From the NCBI RefSeq assembly GCF_020283565.1, contig NC_060059.1:26733838-26797837 (forward strand): a stretch of DNA of 64,000 bases, given 5' to 3'. Below the pieces are notes generated by a model. It had not been told where the DNA came from. It saw only the letters and a program-made list of their open reading frames with translations, and did not search any database. Shown here piece by piece: positions 34,336 through 44,097 of this stretch; position 1 is the stretch's first letter; every line of letters starts with the position of its first letter. The position numbers and the translations under genes are program-made. Origin of the DNA: Trifolium pratense (taxonomy: Eukaryota > Streptophyta > Magnoliopsida > Fabales > Fabaceae).

Positions 34336-35418
34336 TTCAGTTTTATACTACTTTTATTAACACACTTTTTCCACACTAGAAACAGTGAAAGCAAAATACT
34401 TTTTCCATTAATTTTATTTTCCTCCATCAAGTAAAACTTTACTAGTAAAGGGATATGAATTTACTGCTGTAGAGAAATCACGCGGTTTCATGTTGTTTGG
34501 AAATCTCGACCACTAAAGATCTGATCCGTTGGATCATGATCCGACGGTTTGGATGCAGTACTGCACAACGCGGTAACTGCACGACGCAGTAACTGCACCA
34601 AATCCAATTCCAGCTGTAAAGACAATATGGATAAAACTTAATTAGAGTGGAGGCATAAGATCTTTTTCTAAATTTTTTCCTAGTATATTTACTTATCTTG
34701 TAAACCAGGTAAAGATAATCAACAAATGAGATACTTAAGGTTAATCAGATTCAGAAGTAAGAAAACACTATACTACACTAAGCCCATATATATATTGGCA
34801 TCCCTAATTACCCTTGAACAGAACTTTAAGAAGCTACTAAACTCAAAGCCAGCACCCCATAGTTCACGACCAAAGATACAAAGGGTGGCAGAATATCTCC
34901 GAACAAGAGAAAATTTCGAGAAACATTACACACCCAAGTTGGTGTCAATAGGCCCAATCCATCATGGAAATGAAAATTTGAAGTTAGGAGAAAAATACAA
35001 GCTTATGTGGGCAGCACAATACATCAAAAATGGTAGACTCAATCCACAGAATCTACACAAAAAGATTGCAGATAACATTGTCGAACTAAAAGGTCTTTTT
35101 GCAGACGATGTTTTAGCTTTAACCGGTACTAGAGAGTCTCTAGAAGGCTTCACTAGCCTTGAAGAAAAGTTGTCGTGGATGTTGTTTGTGGATGGATGTT
35201 CTCTGCTGCATATCTTGGAGCATGCCGATTTTGGAAAACCAGAAGCTATGAATATTAAGGTTGATTAACTGGTTCTTGTGATGATGGATACACTTTTGTT
35301 AGAGAATCAACTTCCATATCTTGTACTGAAACTGTTGTGGAAAAATGACAATGAAGACGAGTTGAAATACACCATGAAGGATTTCCTCAAATGTCATCAT
35401 TGGGCCTCACCAGACAAT

Positions 35419-35955
35419 TAGGGATGGCAAAAAAACTCAAACCCGAGAGACCCACCCGAACCCAAACCCAAGTCAACGGGCGAAATCCGATTTGACTGGG
35501 TTTGGGTTTGGGTTCGGGTGACACCCGATAATATGGGTGTGGGTTTGGTATCAGTCAAACCCACACCCGAAACTCATACACCCACCCGAATTATTTTATA
35601 ATTACCTAATTACCCCCCACAGTCTCCCTCAATTACCTTAGAATACCTTAATTTTAGTTGTAATTTAATTTCTTGAAAGTCTATGTTGTAATTTCTTGAA
35701 AGTCTATGTTTGAATTTTCTTGGAAGACCTTAATTTTAGTTGTAATTTAATTCAAAGTCTATGTTGGAATTTAATTTCTTAAATTTGCAAATTATTTTCA
35801 AATGTGTTGCGGGTTTGGGTGGAAAAACCCGAACCCAATGGGTGTGGGCGTGGGTGTTGTTTGCCACCCGAACAACCTTTAGGTTTGGGTGATGATTTCG
35901 GGTGTGAGTTTGGTAAGTGTCAAACCCGCACCATGGGCGCCCGTTGCCATCCCTA
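35419..35955. mobile_element. hAT-type MITE, 537 bp, in DUF247 copy 1 exon 1
   Basis: Inverted ends TAGGGATGGCAA and TTGCCATCCCTA, with 8 bp duplications CAGACAAT (35411-35418) and CAGACGAT (35956-35963) differing at one base, the hAT signature. Subterminal regions are packed with GGGTTTGGGT/CACCCGAACC repeats that pair across the element. The interior is AT-rich. No transposase. Confidence 0.9.
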
Positions 35956-36061
35956 CAGACGATAAGAGGATTTGGAGGCCACGCATTCAAAAGATTTTAT
36001 CACTTCAAAAGAATAAGAAAGAAAAAGAAGAACATAGTGTAGGACTTGGTGGATAACACAG

Positions 36062-36063
<2 letters not shown>

Positions 36064-36152
<89 letters not shown>
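36064..36152. repeat. (TA)n microsatellite, about 44 units
   Basis: Uninterrupted TA dinucleotides directly left of the palindromic MITE. A shorter TA run (36551-36563) flanks its right side. Confidence 0.95.
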
Positions 36153-36155
<3 letters not shown>

Positions 36156-36550
36156 TCAGGATCCGTTGACACCAACTAGTTTGACACCAAATGTTACACC
36201 TCTCAATAACGTTTTAACCGATATAAATTTTACAAAATTCACCGTTGGATTGAAAGTTTACATCATATAGATCATTTGTGTAAAATTTCAGACAAATCCA
36301 AAATCATTTGATATGCTATTGAGACACATAAAGATTAACGGCATTTAAAAAAATACAAAAACCGTTAATTTTGATGTATCTCAATAACATATCAAATGAT
36401 TTTGGATTTATTTGAAATTTTACACAAATGATCTATATGATGTAAACTTTCAATCCAACGGTGGATTTTATAAAATTTATATCGGTTAAAACGTTATTGA
36501 GAGGTGTAACATTTGGTGTCAAACTAGTTGGTGTCAACAGATCCTGACTC
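36153..36550. mobile_element. Fold-back MITE, 398 bp, inserted in (TA)n
   Basis: Almost a complete palindrome. The left arm starts GAGTCAGGATCCGTTGACAC and the right arm ends in GTGTCAACAGATCCTGACTC, with matching interiors (for example CATTTGGTGTCAAACTAGTT) and a centre near 36350. It is flanked by TA repeats, consistent with a TA target and Tc1/mariner-type MITE, though the microsatellite hides the exact duplication. Confidence 0.88.
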
Positions 36551-36562
36551 ATATATATATAT

Positions 36563-36605
36563 AGTAATTAATTTGTACATTAGAAGAAGATTTAGTGAGG
36601 ATGAT
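36563..36605 (-). repeat. Inverted copy of the DUF247 exon 1/intron 1 junction
   Basis: Its reverse complement, ATCATCCTCACTAAATCTTC then TTCTAATGTACAAATTAATT, matches the exon 1 end and donor of copies 2 (42694-42736) and 3 (56150-56193). The donor reads AATGTA instead of AAGGTA. This marks a small inversion in copy 1. Confidence 0.8.
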
Positions 36606-37583
36606 TATACGATGATCAAATCCATGTTTGATCAAAACTTAGGCTAAACGCAATAAAGCTAACAACAAGAATCAAGAAGCGATGACATATAGGAACATAC
36701 AAGATCTAAGAGCCGGAGGAATAAAACTTGAGTCAAGGGCGACACGAATACCAACAGCTATAGATTTCTCCGTTGGTTGGTTCGCTTCAAAACTGACTCT
36801 TCCTGAAATTGTTGCGGACGAAAGCACAACCGCTACATTTCTCAACTTGATAGCATACGAAATGTGTCCTGATTTTGAGAATGATTATGGGATATGTTCT
36901 TTTGTAGCTTTTATTGGCTCACTCATCGACTATCCTGAAGATGTGAGGGAATTGAGATCGAAAGGGATTTTGCACCATTGCCTTTCTAGTGACGAGGAAG
37001 TTGTAAATATTTTCAATCACATAAGTAAGGACTTGGTGGATAACACAGAAATATATTTTGACGTTCGAGACAAAATAGACAAGCATTGCTGCAATAAATA
37101 CCAGACTCTGATTGCTCTGGGTATTAATACTTATTTCGACAATCCTTGGGCTTTTATTGCTTTCCTAGCCGCCTTTGTCGCATCGACTCTCACTTTTGTT
37201 CAAACATGGTTTGCTATTAAACCGGCTAGCAAATAAAGCTGGTTTGTTATGGCCATGTTATTTCTCTACAATTAAAATTATGAAATAAAAGTAGGCCAGT
37301 GTCTCGGTGAATATAGATATATTCTTAACCCAAGTCAATATACACATTGACTAACACAAGTACCCAAAGATGAAATTTTGACGGTTCATACACCTATATA
37401 AACACTGCACAAACAATGAGAACTTTAACAGTGTGAGACACAAATAGTAATACTACAACTGTAATATTCTTATTATAGCAACAATATAGGTAGGTACTAG
37501 TATTTTCTTTGTATGTCTTTTAATTTATTTTAATTATTGTGCTTAAATTCATACTCCCTCTTTTCCAAAATATAAGGGGAAAC

Positions 37584-38746
37584 TGTTGTGATTTGTGCTA
37601 ATTCTGTTTGTTACTTGAGTAGCAAGTAACAACTGTCATTTTAGTTAGAGGTAGTTACAAGTTTGTTGAGTTTGTTATATGTGTAACAGATTACTTGTGC
37701 ATTAAGAAATGTGTTTAAATACACATATACTTGTAACACTTGATGATTGATTAGTGAAATAAAATTTCTTTCCCTTTTATATCTCTATTCTTCTTCTTCT
37801 TCTTCAAAGTGTGTGTGTGCAAAGTGTGATAGGCTCACTTTGAGCCTATAGTGCAGAGTTGTGTTAGGCTTGCAACGCGCCTATCGTGTTTTGTGTATTT
37901 GATCGTACCTGATGATCAGAATAGATTGATGGCCGGTCCGTTGAGCAAGCTTCCACACCGAAGGGGGGGTTTGTACCTGCAGGTGCTCCGATGCCTAAGT
38001 CAGCAAAGTGAACAGAGAGATACAAAAGAAGAGAGAGAGAGAAAGTGTAGAATGGTTCTGAATACCTGGCTCTCCTGTATAGGAGAGCTTATATAGTGCC
38101 CCCAGCGCTGGGCCAAAGGTTGGTCTATTGGGCCTGGATAACCGGCCCAATAGGCTCAACTGCCAGGATAGTCCCTGTATCGTAGGGGAAGGCTGTTATC
38201 TGCCTCTATCCTGGTTTGGAGTCGTTCCGCTATTGGCGGGTAATGGATGACTCCGTGACAGCTGTGGCAGGATAAAGGAGCACGTGCTAAACGTGCTGCT
38301 TAGCTGTTAAGCTACGGTTGAATGGATCAGCATGCATGGTAAGGCGAGCACGTGATTAACGTGGTGCTAATCCGTTAAGTCGAGCAGGACACGTCATTGG
38401 CTGACGTGTCGGGGAAGTCTTCCCTTATTGGGCTGTGCCCCAAATGTCGGGCAGAAGGGATTGGGCCAGCTCTTGGCCCAGTCCAGAACAGTATTGGTGC
38501 GCTAACATCTGGCATCAAGAGCCTGGTTCATTGATCATTGCAACCGTTCAAATGGGGTCACATTCAAATGGAAATTTCCCTAGAAATCTTCCAATCTCTA
38601 ATGGCAAGAATTACGATTCTTGGTGCAGACAAATGAGAGTTGTTTTCGGTTTTCAAGATGCGTGGGATTTGATCAAGAATGGTGTTGATCCAATCAACGA
38701 TTCTTCCATTGATGAATGTTCAAGAAAGAAGAATGTTTGGGTTTGA
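37584..38746 (+). mobile_element. Truncated Copia element: LTR, leader and gag start
   Basis: Begins with LTR-like TGTTGTGATTTGTGC and a CT-rich tract near 37786. A primer-site-like TGGCATCAAGAGCC lies at 38510-38523. A gag start (38552-38746, 65 codons) contains NYDSWCRQMRVVFGFQDAWD, typical of plant Copia gag, then stops at the junction with unrelated sequence. The stretch 37905-38500 is much more GC-rich (GCCGGTCCGTTGAGCAAGC, AGCGCTGGGCC) and may be a second insertion inside the LTR. No 3' half is present. Confidence 0.65.
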
Positions 38747-38948
38747 ATGTTTGAAAGTAAGAGCGAGTGAAAATGAGAGTATATGATACCTGAAGATCAG
38801 TGAGAAGCATGGCAATGGATAAGGCTTTGGAAAGAGGAGAACGACCATCAGGAGTAAGAGGGGAGCTTTGAAGAACAAGAAAGGACAATTTCAATGATTT
38901 GAAGAGAAGACCAGAGGAACTTGTTGACAACACTTTCATCCTATCCAA
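38747..38948 (-). pseudogene. Possible first-exon fragment of an unidentified gene
   Basis: On the minus strand an ATG at 38948 opens about 50 codons, including MKVLSTSSSGLLFKSLKLS and SPLSKALSIAMLLTDLQ, then a good donor, CAG|GTATCA, near 38795. The composition looks like a real N-terminal exon, but the rest of the gene is absent. I do not recognise the family. It lies between the Copia gag fragment and the glutaredoxin pseudogene. Confidence 0.35.
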
Positions 38949-39057
38949 CGAGTTCTATAACCATCTTCGCTATATAATTAATTTTTCGACAGTTAATCCC
39001 TTCTCTTATCTCTTTCCTTTGAGTTTCCCGACGAAGATCTCGTCGGAGAATATTACT

Positions 39058-39728
39058 ACTTTGGCAGCATTTATCTGAGGAAGCATTGCTTGCTAAATTA
39101 GATCCCAATGTTGTTTTAAGTTACCGTAGAGCGTTGTTATCACGAAAACAAGGAACAATCGATAACAATCTAGCTAGTTGTGCAGTGTCGTCAATGGAAG
39201 AATCTAGTAGTAATAGTATTAGTAAAAGTCCTTTGAGTTTTTGTTCATATTCTAACAATTACATAGTGCTGAAGATAAATTAGTGTATATATTTTACGAG
39301 TTTAAGAGGTATTCGCAAGACGTATGAAGATTGTTGTTCAGTTAGGAACTTAGGATGATATTGAAGGGATTTAGAGTTGCAGTAGATGAAAAAGATAATT
39401 CAATGGATTCTTCTTATAGGAAGGAGTTGCAGAATGCACTTGGAGACAAAGTAGTGGTAACTTTGCCACAGGTTTTCATTAGTGGAAAACATGTGGGAAA
39501 TGCTGAACAAATTAAGCTGCTTAATGAGTCTGGTGAATTGGAAAAACTGTTGAAAGATTTTCCTGTTAAGGATTCTTGGCTTGCGTGTGAGAGTTGTGGA
39601 GATGCAGGTTTGTTCCTTGCTCAAATTGTAAAGGTAGTAGGAAAGTTTTTCAAGAGGAAGAAGGGGAATTGAGAAGATGCATTCATTGTAATGAGAATGG
39701 CATGATTATATTTACTTTTGTTGATTAA
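39058..39728 (+). pseudogene. Glutaredoxin-domain gene, copy 2, 5'-truncated and frameshifted
   Basis: Homologous to copy 1 from the ACTTTGGCAGCATTTATCTG point onward (33403 in copy 1). It keeps LAKLDPNVVLSYRRALLSRK, then loses frame near 39264 (stop in the ASN-rich stretch). The glutaredoxin core reopens at 39355 with MILKGFRVAVDEKD and TLPQVFISGKHVGNAEQI, then shifts again near 39606. The last CxxC repeats are deleted at about 39702. The promoter, N-terminus and first 150 or so codons are missing. Confidence 0.9.
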
Positions 39729-39877
39729 TCCTACATTCACCTACATCTAGTTTATTTTTAAGGATAATTTTGTTATTACGACCTACCATACTATCTCTCT
39801 CCATTCTTTTTTTTTTAATACATCTCTCTCTATTCTTTCTCATAACATTTTTATACTAAATGCAAGTGAATGTAGGA
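39729..39877. mobile_element. Short MITE, 149 bp
   Basis: Perfect inverted ends TCCTACATTCAC and GTGAATGTAGGA, directly after the glutaredoxin copy 2 remnant and absent at the same place in copies 1 and 3. Target duplication not clear. Confidence 0.6.
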
Positions 39878-39930
39878 TTTTTGAATGTAGAGAATCCAAA
39901 TCCGCTTTTATTAGTTCTATACTTTTTTTT

Positions 39931-39971
39931 TGTATTAACCCTCTGGTTCCCAAGGGGAAGGGCCCTGGTAA
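39931..39971 (-). mobile_element. SINE in block 2, left part (split)
   Basis: GTATTAACCCTCTGGTTCCC with GGGCCCTGGTAA matches the SINE 3' end at 34205 and 54960. It resumes at about 41526 with AATTCGGCCGTGAG on the far side of the Mutator-type insertion. Confidence 0.7.
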
Positions 39972-40926
39972 GGCAAAAGTTATGGTGCATAAGACATTTC
40001 CTTATGCATGGTGCATAAGGATAGTCGCCGATCCCGTGCGCGCACCTGCATCGTTACTTCCTCGCGCCATTCCGTTTTAGCCTTTTATCCTTGATCAAGT
40101 GGCCTTAGCGCTTCCACCCTCCTGATCATGCATGAGCCGTCTGATTAATCAAACATCCCAGATCACCCCCCTTGTTTGTTTTGTTTGTTGCTGCGCCCTG
40201 GGCCTTCTTGTGGGTCGGGCCTGTATTCTTTCCTGCTACCTGCACCTCTCCTGCTTACTTTATGCACCCCTGTGATGTTATTTGTTTTTTATTGTTTTTT
40301 TATTATCTAATTTATTTAATTTGTTTAATTTAAACCTAAAAAACAAATTGTAATTAAATAATTTGGATTTAAAAGGGGACCGGCGGGTTTACATTTGCTC
40401 ATCCCTCGAATGACCGAACGATGGTCGTGCGCTTTGCCTTCCGGTTGTTTGTCTTCCGCAAATAAAATTAATAAATAAAATTGGAGTAAAAAGGGGACCG
40501 ACGGGTTTACATCCGCTTATCCCTCAAATGATCGAACACTAAGCTAGACAAACTAATATTAATCCTATTTTCGAAATCTCATCCTATTTGGTATGTTAAA
40601 TGGTTTCAAGATGTTATACACTGAAATCATTAGTATTGTTAAATGGTTTTATATAATCATTAGTATTGTTAAGCCATTAATATTGACTATGAGGGTAAAA
40701 TAGATTTTTGAAATCCTTAATATTGGTTAAATGGTTTCAAGATGTTATACACTGAAATCATTATTATTGTTAAATGGTTTTAAATAATGATTATTACTGA
40801 AATCATAAATATGGTTTAATGGTTTTGATAGTCTTCTATATGAAACCAAAATAATTGTCTAATGGTTTTGTTTCTTGCGTTGTAAAATGAATTTCTACCT
40901 TTGTCTAGCTTTTTCAAAAGGAGAAT

Positions 40927-41090
40927 GTTAACTTGTGCCCTTAAGGGCACATGTTAAGGAGATAAATGTGGAAAATATTTATTGAACTTGTGGTGTATTC
41001 AATTCTATAAACATTAAATGTTTTCTATCATTAAATGCTATATTTCTATTTTTAGGTAGCTTAACATGTGCCCTTAGGGCACAAGTTAAC
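40927..41090. mobile_element. Nested MITE, 164 bp
   Basis: Inverted ends GTTAACTTGTGCCCTTAAGG and CCTTAGGGCACAAGTTAAC, each containing an internal GGGCACATGTTAAG palindrome. It lies within the Mutator-like element. Confidence 0.75.
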
Positions 41091-41186
41091 CTTGTGTAAT
41101 GGTTTCTGATAAAATAAAAGATAAATGAAATTATTATTAAGAATTGATATACTATTAAGAAACCATTTTCGATCACTAATCTCGAA

Positions 41187-41340
41187 CTTGGCGATGAATG
41201 ATGATTCCCGTGATGTTGTTGTGTGGCTGACGATGGTGATGAGCTCTGTGATGGCGATGAATGATGATTTCGGTGACGGTGATGATGATGATGATTTTTG
41301 TGATGGTGATGATGATGATTTCTGTGATGGTGTATGACGA
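41187..41340. repeat. GATGAT-rich low-complexity tract
   Basis: Imperfect repeats of GATGATGAT and GTGATGGTGATGA. On the minus strand they encode His-rich runs (HHHHKNHHHHHRHRNHH) in a 193-codon open frame (40979-41560) that spans element ends, so the frame is probably accidental. Confidence 0.8.
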
Positions 41341-41970
41341 AATGCGATGGGGTGTACGAAGCAATTATGTTTGGGGCGGGGGGTGTATGACGAAATGAGC
41401 TGGGGTGTACGAAACAATTATGTTGGGGACTTGGGTGTTGGAAGCAAATGAGCTGGGATGTAGGAAGCAAGCTTATGCACGATGCATAAGTTTGACTTAT
41501 GCACCATAACCAAATCCCCTGATAATTCATAATTCGGCCGTGAGATAAATAAAATCTCACAAAAAATTGTTTTCATAAAAAATTAAACTTAGATTCTCTT
41601 GAATGATTCTTCAATTTTATACTACTTTTATTAACACACACAATGAAAAGCAAAATACTTATTTCATGAATTTTATTTTACTTGTCCATCAAGTAAAACA
41701 TTATTAGTAAAGACAATTAGGATAAAACTCTATTCAATTGGAGGCATAAGAGTTTTTCAAAATTTCTTCCAAGCATATTTACTTATCTTGTAAACCAGGT
41801 AAAGATAATCAACAAATGAGATACTTAAGGTTAATCAGAAGTAAGAAAACACTATACTACACTAAGCCCATATATATATATATATATAAATAACATTTTG
41901 GTGTACATATTAAATATATTAACTTTGCAAAACCAATATCCCTCAACCATTATATATATCATATTTAATA

Positions 41971-42925
41971 ATGGCATCCCAAATTACCCTTGAACAGAAC
42001 TTTATGAAGCTACAAAACTCAAAGCCAGCACCCCATAGTTCACGACCAAAGATACAAAGGGTGGCAGAATATCTCCGAACAAGAGAAAATTTCGAGAAAC
42101 ATTACACACCCAAGTTGGTGTCAATAGGTCCAATCCATCATGGAAATGAAAATTTGAAGTTAGGAGAAAAATACAAGCTTATGTGGGCAGCACAATACAT
42201 CAAAAATGGTAGACTCGATCCACATAATCTACACAAAAAGATTGCAGATAACATTGTCGAACTAAAAGGTCTTTTTGCAGACGATGTTTTAGCTTTAACC
42301 GGTACTAGAGAGTCTCTAGAAGGCTTCACTAGCCTTGAAGAAAAGTTGTCGTGGATGTTGTTCGTGGATGGATGTTCTCCGCTGCATATCTTGGAGCATG
42401 CCGATCTTAGAAAACCAGAAGCTATGAATATTAAGGTTGATCAACTTATTCTTGTAATGATGGATGTAATTTTGTTGGAGAATCAACTTCCATATCCTGT
42501 ACTGAAACTGTTGTGGAAAAATGACAATGAAGCTGAATTGAAAGAAACCATGAAGGAATTCCTCAAATTTCATCATTGGGACACAGCAGACAATAGGCAG
42601 ATATGGAGGTCACGCATTCAAGGTCATTGGTTATCAATACAGAATGAGTCTGTATCAGAGTCACCCGTTCATCTTCTTGATCTTCAGCGTAAAATCTTCT
42701 TCACTAAATCTTCTTCTAAGGTACAAATTAATTACTATATATATTAGTACTTTTCTCCCATTACAAGTGTCCACCAGCTTAATTATTAGAAAAAGTTATA
42801 AATAATGTACTTCCGTTCTTACCATAAGATAAATTGAAGAATTGAAAGAAGAGAAAATAATTTTTTTTTTTAAAGCGACTCATAATTTGGTACGGAGGGA
42901 GTATATATAGTTTTGAAATTTTGTC

Positions 42926-42966
<41 letters not shown>

Positions 42967-43827
42967 AGATGATCACTGTTAGAATCTAAAATAAAGACTG
43001 AATTGAAAGTAAAATTGCTTTCATTATTGAATTGAATGAATACAATGTGCATCTAATGATCTATATATACATGAACTAGGATCTATGCTAAGCTAAGCTA
43101 CTCTAGCTATACAATAACTTGTTCTACAAGTTAGTTACAATCTCTTGATCTACATCTTGTGTTAGCTTGCATTATGTGCTTCATAATTATTACTTAACAA
43201 TCACATCCATGTTTGATCAAAACTTAGACTGAAGCTAACAAGAAGAATCAAGGTACAAATTCAAGGGAACCGGTGACATATAGGAACATACAAGATCTAA
43301 AAGCTGCGGGAATAAAACTTGAGCCAAGTGCGACACGAAGACCAACAGATATAGATTTCTTCGATGGTTGGTTCGCTGCAAAACTGACTCTTTCTGAAAT
43401 GGTTGCGGACGAAAGCACAATCGCTATCTTTCTCAACTTGACAGCATACGAGATGTGTCCTGATTTTGAGAATGATTATGGGGTATGTTCTTTTGTAGCT
43501 TTCATCGACTCACTCATCGACTGTCCTGAAGATGTGAGGGAATTGAGATCGAAAGGGATTTTGCACCATTGCCTTTCTAGTGACGAGGAAGTTGCAAATA
43601 TTTTTAATCTCATAGGTAAGGACTTGGTAGATAACACAGAAATATATTTTGACGTTCGTGATAAAATAAACAAGCATTGCTGCAATAAATACAAGACTCT
43701 GATTGGGCTTGGTATTAACACCTATTTCAACAATCCTTGGGCGTGTATTGCTTTCCTAGCCGCCTTTATCGCATTGATTCTCACTTTTGTTCAAACATGG
43801 TTTACCATTTACCCGGCTAACAAATAA
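41971..43827 (+). CDS. DUF247 (UPF0481) membrane protein, copy 2
   Basis: Two exons: 41971-42720, ending at donor AAG|GTACAA, and about 43243-43827. The predicted protein is about 445 aa, normal for the family. N-terminal landmarks: YTPKLVSIGPIHHGN, KYKLMWAAQYI, EEKLSWMLFVDGC, LLENQLPYPVLKLLW. C-terminal landmarks: FLNLTAYEMCPDFENDYG, LRSKGILHHCLSSDEEV, and a final membrane helix (WACIAFLAAFIALILTFVQTW). The acceptor used in copy 3 (CAG) is mutated here. An in-frame AG a few bases upstream (43242 or 43245) would rescue the frame. DUF247 proteins are plant-specific; grass members determine self-incompatibility, but most are uncharacterised. Function here is unknown. Confidence 0.85.
42926..42965. 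repeat. (ATT)n microsatellite in DUF247 copy 2 intron
   Basis: About 13 uninterrupted TTA units. Copy 3 has only two or three at the matching place (56419). Confidence 0.95.
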
Positions 43828-43932
43828 TAAAGGTGGTTTCTTATGGCTATGTTGTTTCTGTACAATTAAAAATTATGAAATAAAAGTATGTCCACGCTTA
43901 ATTGCATATATGGTCCTTATGTTTATTTTAAG

Positions 43933-44097
43933 TGTAAGAATAATAGGCCTTGCCTTTTCATTACATTGTGATAGGTTATATACAAAGAGAGCTTCCTATA
44001 CAATCATGACTCATCAAATACAATTATTGACTAATCAAATATAATTATTACTAATCAAATATAATTATTGCTAATCAAATACAATAATAGTCTAATA
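43933..44097 (-). repeat. 3' LTR of the Copia element
   Basis: 165 bp, starting TGTAAGAATAATAGGCC on the plus strand. Contains four CTAATCAAAT-type units, one more (20 bp) than the other LTR. Confidence 0.93.

Larger units (their letters stand above)
34795..37236 (+). pseudogene. DUF247 (UPF0481) gene, copy 1, disrupted
   Basis: Same two-exon layout as copies 2 and 3 but heavily broken. The initiator position is TTG (34795) instead of ATG, and the roughly 90 bases before it in copy 2 are missing. The codon at 35266-35268 is TAA where the others have CAA. A hAT MITE splits exon 1 at 35419-35955. The rest of exon 1 is rearranged: a 29-base piece of exon 2 occurs at 36041-36069, a long (TA)n and a palindromic MITE follow, and the exon 1 end with its splice donor appears inverted at 36563-36605. 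Exon 2 (from about 36680 to 37236) is still open, with LRSKGILHHCLSSDEEV and the C-terminal membrane helix WAFIAFLAAFVASTLTFVQTW. Exon 1 is nearly identical to copy 2. Confidence 0.9.
39972..41516. mobile_element. Mutator-like non-autonomous element, 1.5 kb
   Basis: Inverted ends share GTTATGGTGCATAAG and, further in, CTTATGCA.CGTGCATAAG-type repeats (39978-40020 and 41469-41509). Nine-base duplications CCCTGGTAA (39963-39971) and CCCTGATAA (41517-41525) differ at one base and interrupt the SINE. The interior is mosaic: a GC-rich block at 40020-40540 (for example GATCCCGTGCGCGCACCTGC), AT-rich repeats of AATGGTTT at 40600-40870, a nested MITE, and a GAT-rich coding-like tract. No transposase is readable. 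Confidence 0.78.

Noticed and set aside
40979..41560. 193-codon His-rich open frame
   Set aside because: Arises from GAT repeats and crosses the Mutator-element border and a nested MITE end.
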